Below are positions 53,926-62,384 of a stretch of 64,000 bases of DNA, piece by piece. The stretch comes from Marinoscillum sp. 108 (GTDB lineage Bacteria; Bacteroidota; Bacteroidia; Cytophagales; Cyclobacteriaceae), in the NCBI RefSeq assembly GCF_902506655.1, contig NZ_LR734808.1, forward strand, positions 2,912,501-2,976,500. Reading direction: 5' to 3'. Each line of letters opens with the position of its first letter. Positions within the stretch are counted from its first letter, which is position 1. A model generated the notes under the pieces. It was not told where the DNA came from. It made no database searches and saw only the letters and a program-made list of their open reading frames with translations. A program made the translations under genes and the position numbers.

Positions 53926-53942
53926 TACAAGGCCTATATTTG
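53913..53942 (+). promoter_or_regulatory. Promoter of the dipeptidase gene
   Basis: TTTTG at 53913-53917, a 17-bp spacer and TATATTTG at 53935-53942, an exact TAnnTTTG. It overlaps the end of the giant-protein gene and would start transcription about 25-30 nt before the dipeptidase ATG. Confidence 0.5.
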
Positions 53943-53975
53943 CAGCTCAAATAATCAACAAAATAGATAACCCTA

Positions 53976-55343
53976 ATGGACGCAATCCAACATTTTCAAT
54001 CTAATAAAGAAAGATACCTAGAAGAACTGCTCGACCTCCTCAGGATCCCCTCTGTGAGTGCAGACTCCAAGTTTAAGGGCGATGTACGAAAGGCCGCGGA
54101 ATTTATCAAAGCAAAATTTGAAGAAGCTGGCGCAGATACAGTGGAGCTGGTGGAAACCCCGGGCCACCCCATTGTGTACGCCGAAAAAATCATTGATCCA
54201 AAGCTACCCACGGTATTGGTATATGGCCACTACGACGTGCAGCCCGCAGACCCCTATGAGCTTTGGGATTCCCCCCCTTTTGAGCCGGTGATCAAAAATG
54301 AGCGCATTTATGCACGTGGCGCTTGTGATGACAAAGGCCAGATGTACATGCATGTGAAGGCGTTTGAATCTTTGGTGAAGTCCGGGTCCTTGCCCTGCAA
54401 TGCCAAGTTTATGATAGAAGGAGAGGAGGAAGTGGGCTCGTCGCATCTGGAGACTTTCGTCAAAGAGAATAAAAAGAAGCTGGCTGCAGATGTGATTTTG
54501 ATCTCCGACACCTCTATTATTAGCAATGATACTCCGTCCATTACCGTAGGCCTGCGTGGACTCAGCTATCTGGAAGTGGAAGTGACAGGCCCCAACAGAG
54601 ATTTGCACTCCGGTGTATATGGCGGAGCAGTCGCCAACCCGATCAATGTGCTGTGTGATATGATCGCCAGCTTGCAGGATAAGGAGGGACACATCACCAT
54701 TCCTGGTTTTTATGATAAGGTGGAAGACCTGAGCACCGAACAAAGATCCGAAATGGCCAAAGCGCCCTTCGACCTGGAGGCCTATAAGAAAGACCTGAAG
54801 ATCAATGATGTGAAAGGAGAAAAGGGCTATTCTACCATAGAAAGAACCGGAATCAGACCTACTTTGGATGTGAACGGCATTTGGGGAGGATACATAGGTG
54901 AAGGCGCAAAGACAGTATTGCCATCCAAGGCCAATGCCAAGATTTCTATGAGGCTGGTACCGCATCAGGACAGTGATGAGATCACCGAAATTTTCACCAA
55001 ACACTTTGAATCCATTGCACCAAAATCCGTGAAGGTGAAAGTGACACCACACCACGGTGGAGAACCAGCCGTCATTTCTACTACCTCTCCAGCCTATCAG
55101 GCGGCCAGCAGGGCCTTTGAGGAGGCATGGGGTAAAAAGCCAATCCCAACGCGGGAAGGCGGAAGCATCCCGATTGTGGCGTTATTTCAAAAAGAACTGG
55201 CACTCGATCCTATATTAATGGGTTTTGGACTGGATTCAGATGCCATCCATTCACCCAACGAAAGCTATGGCTTGTTCAATTTTTACAAGGGCATAGAAAC
55301 GATTTCGCATTTTTATCGGTTTTTCAGTGAACTAGAAAAATAG
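53976..55343 (+). CDS. M20 family dipeptidase
   Basis: A 455-aa metallopeptidase of the M20 (ArgE/DapE/carnosinase-like) family. Metal-site motifs: YGHYDVQPADPYELW, YARGACDDKGQ (bridging Asp) and IEGEEEVGS with the catalytic Glu, then the lid domain and GGSIPIVALF. It hydrolyses di- or tripeptides, as inferred from the family. No signal peptide, so cytosolic. Length is typical. Confidence 0.92.
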   Translation: MDAIQHFQSNKERYLEELLDLLRIPSVSADSKFKGDVRKAAEFIKAKFEEAGADTVELVETPGHPIVYAEKIIDPKLPTVLVYGHYDVQPADPYELWDSPPFEPVIKNERIYARGACDDKGQMYMHVKAFESLVKSGSLPCNAKFMIEGEEEVGSSHLETFVKENKKKLAADVILISDTSIISNDTPSITVGLRGLSYLEVEVTGPNRDLHSGVYGGAVANPINVLCDMIASLQDKEGHITIPGFYDKVEDLSTEQRSEMAKAPFDLEAYKKDLKINDVKGEKGYSTIERTGIRPTLDVNGIWGGYIGEGAKTVLPSKANAKISMRLVPHQDSDEITEIFTKHFESIAPKSVKVKVTPHHGGEPAVISTTSPAYQAASRAFEEAWGKKPIPTREGGSIPIVALFQKELALDPILMGFGLDSDAIHSPNESYGLFNFYKGIETISHFYRFFSELEK

Positions 55344-55377
55344 GACAGGCCCAAGCGGTTTGTAAAATGACTACTCA

Positions 55378-57330
55378 ATGAGGAAAATATTGTTTTTGAC
55401 AGCTGTGCTCTGGGGGAGTTTTTCTCAGGCACAGGTGCTCCACCCAGCTACCTGGAAGGTCTCAGTTTCACCATCAACACCCAATGCAGGAGAGGAAGTG
55501 ATCATTTCTTTCGATGTGAAAATTGATGAAAAATGGTACCTCTATTCTAATGATTTCGACCCTGATCTGGGGCCGATGTTGGCGGAGTTTGTTTTTGAAC
55601 CTCATGTCGGCTATGAGTTGGTGGGGGAAACACTCCCTATCAATCCGAAGCGTAAATATGACTCTCTTTGGGAGGGCGAAGTGAGCATCTTTTATGAGAA
55701 AGCGCGCTTCACGCAAAAGGTCAAAATCCTTGATCCCGATTATGTGATCAAGGGTACCTATGAGTTTCAGGTGTGTACCGATGCTACTGGCAAATGTATT
55801 CCCGGCGATGGTGAGTTTGAATTCCGAGGAAGGAAAGCGGGGACAGCAGGAGCGAAAGAATCTACGGGGTTGCTCCAGAAGCGTGACTCTACGGATCCCT
55901 ATTCGCTGCTTTCGTTTATGCTGGTGGCCTTTTTGGCCGGGTTGGCGGCATTGCTCACACCCTGCGTCTTTCCCATGATTCCCATGACGGTCACGTACTT
56001 CACCGGCAAGGACAATCACAAAAAGGGGCGTCTCATCAATAGCTTCTTTTATGGATTCTGCATTATTTTGATTTATTCCCTCATTGGGGCGGTGCTGTCT
56101 CCCTTTATGGGACCGGAAACCGCCAACGACCTGGCCACAGGTTGGCTACCCAATGTGTTGTTTTTTATCGTGTTTGTGGTTTTTGCGCTTTCCTTTTTTG
56201 GATTGTTCGAAATCACCCTGCCACACCGGTGGGTGAATAACGTGGATCAACTGGGAGACAAAGGAGGGTTAATAGGCATATTCTTTATGGCACTCACGCT
56301 CGTTTTGGTTTCCTTCTCCTGTACGGGCCCTATTGTAGGGAGCATTTTGGTGGAGTCGGCCGGAGGCCTTTCGCTCAAGCCAATACTTGGGATGTTTGCC
56401 TTTTCCGCCGCCTTTGCGATTCCTTTTTCACTATTTGCCCTTTTCCCCAATTGGCTGAAGTCGCTCCCCAAGTCGGGTGGCTGGCTGAATTCTGTAAAGG
56501 TGGTGCTGGGATTTCTGGAGCTGGCATTGGCCTTTAAGTTTTTGAGCATTGCCGACCAGGCGTACCACTGGGGGATTTTGGACAGAGAGATCTACCTGGC
56601 CATCTGGATTGTCATCTTCACGATGCTGGCGTTTTATCTGTTAGGAAAAATAAAGCTCCCAGGAGACAGTGAGTTAAAGACCGTATCAGTGTCCAGACTC
56701 ATGCTGAGCATGGCCACTTTTGCGTTTGTGGCCTATCTTATCCCGGGCATGTTTGGCGCACCCCTGAAAGCGCTTGCAGGTTATCTGCCTCCGGTGTCCA
56801 CGCACGATTTTGATTTGGTTAGCGAGATCAGGGATTCTGGTTTGCCCCTGGATACCCCAAAAGGGTGCGAGGAACCACTATACGCTGATTTTCTACATTG
56901 GCCTCATGGTCTCAGAGGGTATTTTGATTACGATCAGGCACTGGCCTGTGCGCAGAAAGTGAATAAACCCGTATTCGTAGACTTCACTGGTCATGGGTGC
57001 GTGAACTGCCGTGAAATGGAGGCACGGGTCTGGTCAGAACCGGCGGTGCTGAATCGACTCAGAGAGGATTTTGTCTTGTTGGCCCTTTATGTAGATGACA
57101 AGACAGAGCTTTCAGAAGACCAGTGGTATACGTCTGAGTATGATGGCAAGATCAAGAAAACCATTGGTAAGCAGAATGCGGATTTTCAGATCACCAGGTA
57201 TGGCAACAATGCCCAGCCCTATTATCTCATTCTTTCGCCTGACGGGACGATTCTTACGGAACCCAAGGCTTATGATTTAAATGTTGATAACTTTGTATTG
57301 TTTTTGGAGCAGGGAAAGACTGCAATGTGA
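55378..57330 (+). CDS. DsbD-like thiol:disulphide reductase
   Basis: A 650-aa protein with the DsbD layout. A signal peptide and an N-terminal DsbD-alpha-like domain (YEFQVCTDATGKCIPG, with a Cys pair) precede a membrane domain of about eight helices with LTPCVFPMIPMTVTYF and SFSCTGPIVG redox Cys, and a C-terminal thioredoxin domain with active site C541-V-N-C544 (TGHGCVNCREME). It transfers electrons from cytosolic thioredoxin to periplasmic thiols, for example for cytochrome c maturation or disulphide isomerisation. It is 34 bp after the dipeptidase gene. Confidence 0.9.
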   Translation: MRKILFLTAVLWGSFSQAQVLHPATWKVSVSPSTPNAGEEVIISFDVKIDEKWYLYSNDFDPDLGPMLAEFVFEPHVGYELVGETLPINPKRKYDSLWEGEVSIFYEKARFTQKVKILDPDYVIKGTYEFQVCTDATGKCIPGDGEFEFRGRKAGTAGAKESTGLLQKRDSTDPYSLLSFMLVAFLAGLAALLTPCVFPMIPMTVTYFTGKDNHKKGRLINSFFYGFCIILIYSLIGAVLSPFMGPETANDLATGWLPNVLFFIVFVVFALSFFGLFEITLPHRWVNNVDQLGDKGGLIGIFFMALTLVLVSFSCTGPIVGSILVESAGGLSLKPILGMFAFSAAFAIPFSLFALFPNWLKSLPKSGGWLNSVKVVLGFLELALAFKFLSIADQAYHWGILDREIYLAIWIVIFTMLAFYLLGKIKLPGDSELKTVSVSRLMLSMATFAFVAYLIPGMFGAPLKALAGYLPPVSTHDFDLVSEIRDSGLPLDTPKGCEEPLYADFLHWPHGLRGYFDYDQALACAQKVNKPVFVDFTGHGCVNCREMEARVWSEPAVLNRLREDFVLLALYVDDKTELSEDQWYTSEYDGKIKKTIGKQNADFQITRYGNNAQPYYLILSPDGTILTEPKAYDLNVDNFVLFLEQGKTAM

Positions 57331-57350
57331 AACTGAGCGTTTGAGCGGAT

Positions 57351-58649
57351 ATGTCGAAGAAAATTGTATTTGGAATTGGTGTGGTGTTGGCCGTCATGTT
57401 GGTTTACTTCTACGGAAGTACAAATGAAGGCCTTGAGATTGAAACTATTTCCATAGAGGAGCCCGATTCTTTATTTCAGGAAATCCTGCCAGAGCCAACC
57501 CTCCTATACGGGATCGCCATCGACTCTTTTGATGTGTTTGAAGGGAAAGTAAAATGGAGCCAGAACATTTCTGAAATTCTTTCCAGCTTTAATATATCCA
57601 GGGAAGATATCTACGCCCTGGCAAATGCCTCAAAAGGAGTTTTTGATGTGCGAAAGCTCAAAGCCGGATATCCATTTACCATTATTCATGAGCGGGATGA
57701 GCTGAAAACAGCACGTCAGTTCATCTTTGAGCCGGATCCGACCCAGTACGTCATTTTTAATCTCTCAGACTCCATCTATGTGCAGAGTGTGGCCAAGCCC
57801 GTGGTCCGCGAGGAGCGCGTACTCACGGCAAAAATCGAATCGAGTGTTTATGAAGCCGTGTTGGCTGAAGGTGCTTCTCCTCTTTTGGTGAATAAGCTGG
57901 TAGATATTTTTGCCTGGCAGGTGGATTTTTTCCGAATCCAGAAGGGAGATGAGTTCAGGGTCATTTATGACCAGAGAAGTGTAGATGGTGAAGTGGTGAG
58001 CGTTGATAGAATATTGGGTGCTTACTTTAAGCATTTTGATAAAGAGTACTTCGCGGTATACTATAATCAAGAAGGACAGGAGGACTATTTTGATGAAGAC
58101 GGTAACAGCCTCAGAAAGACTTTTCTAAGAGCGCCACTCAATTACTCCAGGATCAGCTCACGATACAGCCCACGCAGGTACCACCCTGTGCAGAAGCGCT
58201 ACAAGGCACATCTGGGAACAGATTATGCTGCACCTGTGGGGACAGAAATTCGAAGTGTTGGAGATGGGGTGATTTTGGAGGCCAAGTACGGTCAGTACAA
58301 CGGAAACTATGTCAAAGTGAAGCATAACAGTAACTATACTACACAGTACCTGCACATGTCCAAAATAGCCAAAGGGATACGGCCCGGAGTGACTGTAAAA
58401 CAGGGTCAAACCATCGGATATGTGGGTAGTACTGGGCTAGCCAATGGGCCTCACTTGTGTTTCAGGTTCTGGAAAAATGGGATTCAGGTAGATGCCTTGA
58501 AAGTAGATTTACCACCCTCAGAGCCTATTGACCCTAAAAAATTGAAGGACTTCCTGCACGTAAAAAATGTGATGATCAACAAATTAATGAAGATCAAGGA
58601 AGACTCTGCAAAGCCAATGCTTGCTCAGATACCGCTTTCTCAGAAGTAA
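57351..58649 (+). CDS. M23 family peptidoglycan metallopeptidase, HxC variant
   Basis: A 432-aa protein. An N-terminal signal anchor (FGIGVVLAVMLVYFYGS) and a middle OapA/LysM-like region precede the LytM domain: H287-x3-D291 (HLGTDYAAPVG), QYLHMSKI, and GSTGLANGPHLCF. The usual HxH is H368-L369-C370, so a Cys stands where the third zinc ligand normally is. The same change is common in Bacteroidota M23 proteins, as I recall. It cleaves or remodels peptidoglycan cross-links if active; it could also be a scaffold or activator. It starts 21 bp after the DsbD-like gene. Confidence 0.85.
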   Translation: MSKKIVFGIGVVLAVMLVYFYGSTNEGLEIETISIEEPDSLFQEILPEPTLLYGIAIDSFDVFEGKVKWSQNISEILSSFNISREDIYALANASKGVFDVRKLKAGYPFTIIHERDELKTARQFIFEPDPTQYVIFNLSDSIYVQSVAKPVVREERVLTAKIESSVYEAVLAEGASPLLVNKLVDIFAWQVDFFRIQKGDEFRVIYDQRSVDGEVVSVDRILGAYFKHFDKEYFAVYYNQEGQEDYFDEDGNSLRKTFLRAPLNYSRISSRYSPRRYHPVQKRYKAHLGTDYAAPVGTEIRSVGDGVILEAKYGQYNGNYVKVKHNSNYTTQYLHMSKIAKGIRPGVTVKQGQTIGYVGSTGLANGPHLCFRFWKNGIQVDALKVDLPPSEPIDPKKLKDFLHVKNVMINKLMKIKEDSAKPMLAQIPLSQK

Positions 58650-58694
58650 GCAATACAGGTACAGGATTTTAATATTTAGATTTATTTCCGTTAA

Positions 58695-58711
58695 TTTGGT
58701 TCAAAACCAAA
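58695..58711 (+). promoter_or_regulatory. Small perfect hairpin upstream of the OmpA-like gene
   Basis: TTTGGTT-CAA-AACCAAA forms a perfect 7-bp stem ending 9 bp before the ATG at 58721. It may be a binding site or an RNA hairpin near the start codon; there is no T-run, so it is not a terminator. Confidence 0.3.
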
Positions 58712-58720
58712 CCTAAAATC

Positions 58721-59410
58721 ATGTACAGAACTTTACTGAGTCTGATTTTGATCACTGCCGCACTCATATCCCAAGGTCAGGCCATAGATAAATATGTAAG
58801 GTTTAATGGGAAAGTACTCAGCCAAAAGGATTCCTCAGGCATCTCAGCATCCATTTACTATGAAAAGCTGCCGTACTATGATGATATGGGTACTGCAAAG
58901 AGTGGTCCTCAGGGCAACTATGAATTCTATTTGATCAATGGAGACAAGTATAATTTTCGAATTACGCTCAATGGGTTTTTAGAACTGACCCGTGAATTAA
59001 CAGTCACCAACGCAAATGGCGACGGGTCTATGAATTTCGATTTTTATCTAGAGCCAGAAGAAGAGCCTGAGCTGATCACCCTGAATAACCTGATCTTTGC
59101 CAGGGGGAGTGACGTGATCACCGAGAGTTCTTTTGAAGAACTGGACAACCTGGTAGAGTACCTCGATAGTAGACCTTCCCTCATTATCCAGCTGGAAGGG
59201 CATACCGATTTTGCAGGAAACCCAGAGGCCAATATGTCACTCTCGGAAGCCAGGGTTGTGGCTGTAAAAGAATACCTTGTGAGCAAGGGTGTAAAAAAGA
59301 ACAGGGTTTTAACCAAAGCCTTTGGTGGTAGCCAACCACTTTATACTGAAAGGACCGATGAAGCGAAAACCAAGAATCGCCGGGTAGAAGTTCGTGTCAT
59401 CAGTAGATAA
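58721..59410 (+). CDS. OmpA family protein, 229 aa
   Basis: A signal peptide (MYRTLLSLILITAALISQGQA) precedes a short beta-sandwich (about 25-110, carboxypeptidase-regulatory or transthyretin-like: FNGKVLSQKDSSGISASIYYE) and a C-terminal OmpA domain (IIQLEGHTDFAGNPEANMSLSEARVVAVKEYL...TKNRRVEVRVI) that binds peptidoglycan. It is 11 bp upstream of the larger OmpA-type gene, forming a probable two-gene unit that ties the outer membrane to the wall. Confidence 0.88.
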   Translation: MYRTLLSLILITAALISQGQAIDKYVRFNGKVLSQKDSSGISASIYYEKLPYYDDMGTAKSGPQGNYEFYLINGDKYNFRITLNGFLELTRELTVTNANGDGSMNFDFYLEPEEEPELITLNNLIFARGSDVITESSFEELDNLVEYLDSRPSLIIQLEGHTDFAGNPEANMSLSEARVVAVKEYLVSKGVKKNRVLTKAFGGSQPLYTERTDEAKTKNRRVEVRVISR

Positions 59411-59421
59411 TACCAAGCCTT

Positions 59422-61482
59422 ATGAAAAAATCAGTCGCCGTTTACCTTTTTGCCTATTTTGTTACACTTTCAACCTTCGCGCAGGAAACTGTGGTTTGGG
59501 GATCGCAAGTGGTGGATGTCTCAAGTGAGTATTCGCCATTGGAATATTCTGCTATTCAGGCGCTACACAAGCCGAATGTGATGCCATCAGGTGGGGACAA
59601 CCCTAACGCCTGGAGACCAAAGTCTGAGAATGGGGAGGAATTCATCATGGTTTCATTCGACAAGCCCATCAGAGCCAAGCAGGTGGCCATTGCTGAATCA
59701 GAAAATCCGGGTGCAGTGACGAGGGTCTACGCTTATGACAATGAATACAATGAGTACACGCTGTTTGAACTTACTCCCCGTGCTATTCCTATAGACAGCC
59801 GGTTGCTGAACCTTTTCTTTGACGATACCCCCTACGAAATCTATGCCATCAAGGTATTTATAGATGGAGAAGCGGTACCAGGCTACAATGCCATCGATGC
59901 GATAGGTATCTCAGCGTCCAATTTGCCGATTTCGGTACTTATTAATTTGGTCCCGGGCATGGCCCAGAATAAAGAGGCAGATAAACTCTCGACAAACGTA
60001 AATAGTCCGTACATCGAGCACAGCCCTATCATTTCCCCAGATGGGAAGCACCTTTATTTTAGTAGAAGGTACCACCCCGACAATGTAGGCGGAGTGGATG
60101 ATGTGGAGGATATCTGGGTTTCGGATCTTGACCCGAAAACGGGCGAATGGTTACCAGCAAAGAATATTGGGCCACCGCTGAATACGGAAGGGCCAAATTT
60201 TATTTCCTCTATTACCATGGTGGATGGAGAAGAGGTGCTGGTATTGGGCAACAGATACGGAAAAAAGGGCCGGATGTACACGGGAGTGTCCGTGTCCAGG
60301 CGAAAGGGAGACAAATTCGACGACCCAGTTGCAGTGGAGGTCACCAATGATTACAACTATTCGCCAAAGGTGGACTATTTTCTCTCTGCTTCGGGTAAGG
60401 CGATGGTCATAGCGGCAGAAAGAGATGATTCTTATGGTGGACGTGATCTATACGTTTCTTTCGATCAGGGCGGCACCTGGTCGGAACCCAAGAACCTTGG
60501 AGATGAGATCAATACAGCAGCGGATGATTTTTCACCATTTTTGGGCATTGATGAGAAGACGCTCTATTATTCTACTTCAGGACTGAGCGGATATGGAGGG
60601 TCTGATATCTATGTAACCATTCGCTTGGATAAGACCTGGGAACGCTGGTCTGACCCGGAAAATCTTGGATCCAGTGTCAACTCCAAAGGAGATGATCAGT
60701 ATTTTAGTATTCCTTCTTCTGGAAAGCACATCTATTTCTCAAGAGGAACCATAGATGATGATACGGATATCTTCAGGTTTAAGGCCGATGATATTTTTTT
60801 GGATAAAGGCAGTCCTCTTATGGAAACCGTGGGACACCTCACCACAGACAAGCCAGATGCTTATTTTGCCACCATCAAAGGACGTGTGATGGAGCAAGGC
60901 ACGAACATGCTGATGCCGGGCGTGCACATGGTGTTGGAGCGCTTACCAGATGGTGTTGATATTGGTCAGGTGAGGTCTGATGAAAATGGAATTTTTGAGA
61001 TGACTGTGCGTGGTGGAGCCCGCTATGGCCTGTTGGCCAAGCATCCGGGTTATATCTCTACTAATGAAAACTTTGATCTGAATAAACTGGCCTCCAATGA
61101 CTCCATCGTGGTGGATATCTATCTGTCGCAGATTAAAAAGGGAGCGAGCATCGTGCTTAAGAACATTTTCTTCGACTTTGACCAGGCTGTACTTAAAACT
61201 TCATCTTATCCGGAGCTAAGCAGATTGCTGGAATATATGCAGAGCGGTGAGATCAAGAAGGTGGAGGTATCTGGGCATACTGACTCCAGAGGAGACGCAG
61301 ACTATAACCAGAGATTGTCACAGCGAAGGGCGCAGGCGGTTACAAACTACCTCAGACAAAATGGGATCACGGCTGATCGAATCGTGACAATGGGATATGG
61401 TGAAGCACAACCTATAGATACTAATGACACGAGCGCGGGAAGGCAAAAGAACAGAAGGGTGGAATTTAAGATTGCAGAATAA
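59422..61482 (+). CDS. PorE-like OmpA protein with beta-propeller
   Basis: A 686-aa exported protein. Residues about 20-175 look like a galactose-binding/discoidin-type beta-sandwich (ALHKPNVMPSGGDNPNAW, FIMVSFDKPIRAKQVAIAE). Residues 190-470 carry WD40-like/PD40 propeller repeats (SPIISPDGKHLYFSRRY; FSPFLGIDEKTLYYSTSG). A carboxypeptidase-regulatory segment (about 480-570) and a C-terminal OmpA domain (KKVEVSGHTDSRGDADYNQRLSQRRAQAV) follow. The propeller-CRD-OmpA order resembles PorE, a type IX secretion component of Porphyromonas, but the N-terminus differs (no TPR). Confidence 0.85.
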   Translation: MKKSVAVYLFAYFVTLSTFAQETVVWGSQVVDVSSEYSPLEYSAIQALHKPNVMPSGGDNPNAWRPKSENGEEFIMVSFDKPIRAKQVAIAESENPGAVTRVYAYDNEYNEYTLFELTPRAIPIDSRLLNLFFDDTPYEIYAIKVFIDGEAVPGYNAIDAIGISASNLPISVLINLVPGMAQNKEADKLSTNVNSPYIEHSPIISPDGKHLYFSRRYHPDNVGGVDDVEDIWVSDLDPKTGEWLPAKNIGPPLNTEGPNFISSITMVDGEEVLVLGNRYGKKGRMYTGVSVSRRKGDKFDDPVAVEVTNDYNYSPKVDYFLSASGKAMVIAAERDDSYGGRDLYVSFDQGGTWSEPKNLGDEINTAADDFSPFLGIDEKTLYYSTSGLSGYGGSDIYVTIRLDKTWERWSDPENLGSSVNSKGDDQYFSIPSSGKHIYFSRGTIDDDTDIFRFKADDIFLDKGSPLMETVGHLTTDKPDAYFATIKGRVMEQGTNMLMPGVHMVLERLPDGVDIGQVRSDENGIFEMTVRGGARYGLLAKHPGYISTNENFDLNKLASNDSIVVDIYLSQIKKGASIVLKNIFFDFDQAVLKTSSYPELSRLLEYMQSGEIKKVEVSGHTDSRGDADYNQRLSQRRAQAVTNYLRQNGITADRIVTMGYGEAQPIDTNDTSAGRQKNRRVEFKIAE

Positions 61483-61485
61483 GCC

Positions 61486-62265
61486 TTAACGATTTGCAAA
61501 GACTTTTTGAATCTCCTTTATCCTTTGACTTGGGTAGAGGAGATTTGCTTTATTCAGGAGGCTGGAAGCCAACTCAACCTCACCCTGGTTGAATGCATTG
61601 ATGGCCAGGTTGAAATATTGTAGGCCGGCAAGTTCATTCAAGGTAATTCTGTTATTGATATGACTGGAATATTGATGGCCATTGCTTCCCACCGGCACGT
61701 TTGAGTTTTGTGGAGACACCTCTCCGGTAAGGTACTGGTTGATGTGTTCGGATATTTCGTCAGAGCGGTTCACAAAACCATAGTAAGGGTCGGTGGATTC
61801 CAATAGCACACTGTCCCCATTGACACTCGCAACCAGAAAAACGTGGAAGTCAAACTCATAAATGGAGTAGTCTACGCCCAATTCGGATAAAATAATGGCA
61901 TAAAGAGCCGTGCCAGTGAGACAATCGTATTTTCCATCCTGGAGCAGGTCACTCAAAGTCACATAGTTTTCGTACCAGTCTAAACTTTTTCGGTGTGTGT
62001 AGTAGAAGGCCTTTTCTATCAGGGCGATACTTTTGTCACCCCGATGTTTATTCTTCAGCTTGAGCACCAGCTGCTCTATTTCATCCCTATAAGCGCTATA
62101 TTTATTGTGATCAACCTGATCGTCGGAGGCAAGCAGAATCTGGATGGGATCACCTGAGGCGAATGCTTGTTCTTCAAAAGAGGAATGAAACAGCGGCGCT
62201 TCCTGACCATGGGCCATGCCCGATGCCAGAAATAAGATGAACAATATGCCGATAAAACTTTTCAT
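61486..62265 (-). CDS. Exported transglutaminase-like protein
   Basis: A 259-aa protein with a signal peptide (MKSFIGILFILFLASGMAHGQ). Residues 70-165 carry a transglutaminase/cysteine-protease-like triad: Cys in GKYDCLTGTALYAIILSELGV, His in YEFDFHVFLVA and Asp in LLESTDPYYG. Helices including a TPR-like pair follow at the C-terminus (YFNLAINAFNQGEVELASSLLNKA). It may cross-link or cleave surface peptides; activity is inferred. It is convergent with the PorE-like gene (3-bp gap). Confidence 0.7.
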   Translation of the reverse strand: MKSFIGILFILFLASGMAHGQEAPLFHSSFEEQAFASGDPIQILLASDDQVDHNKYSAYRDEIEQLVLKLKNKHRGDKSIALIEKAFYYTHRKSLDWYENYVTLSDLLQDGKYDCLTGTALYAIILSELGVDYSIYEFDFHVFLVASVNGDSVLLESTDPYYGFVNRSDEISEHINQYLTGEVSPQNSNVPVGSNGHQYSSHINNRITLNELAGLQYFNLAINAFNQGEVELASSLLNKANLLYPSQRIKEIQKVFANR

Positions 62266-62384
62266 TCGTAACCTTATGATGTCGCACCTGTGGTTGGAGT
62301 TGTTAGCCTAGGTTTACCTTAATGTTACGTGAAAGTTAACAAAATGATAACAGGTTAACAAATTATTAATAAACGACACAGCCC

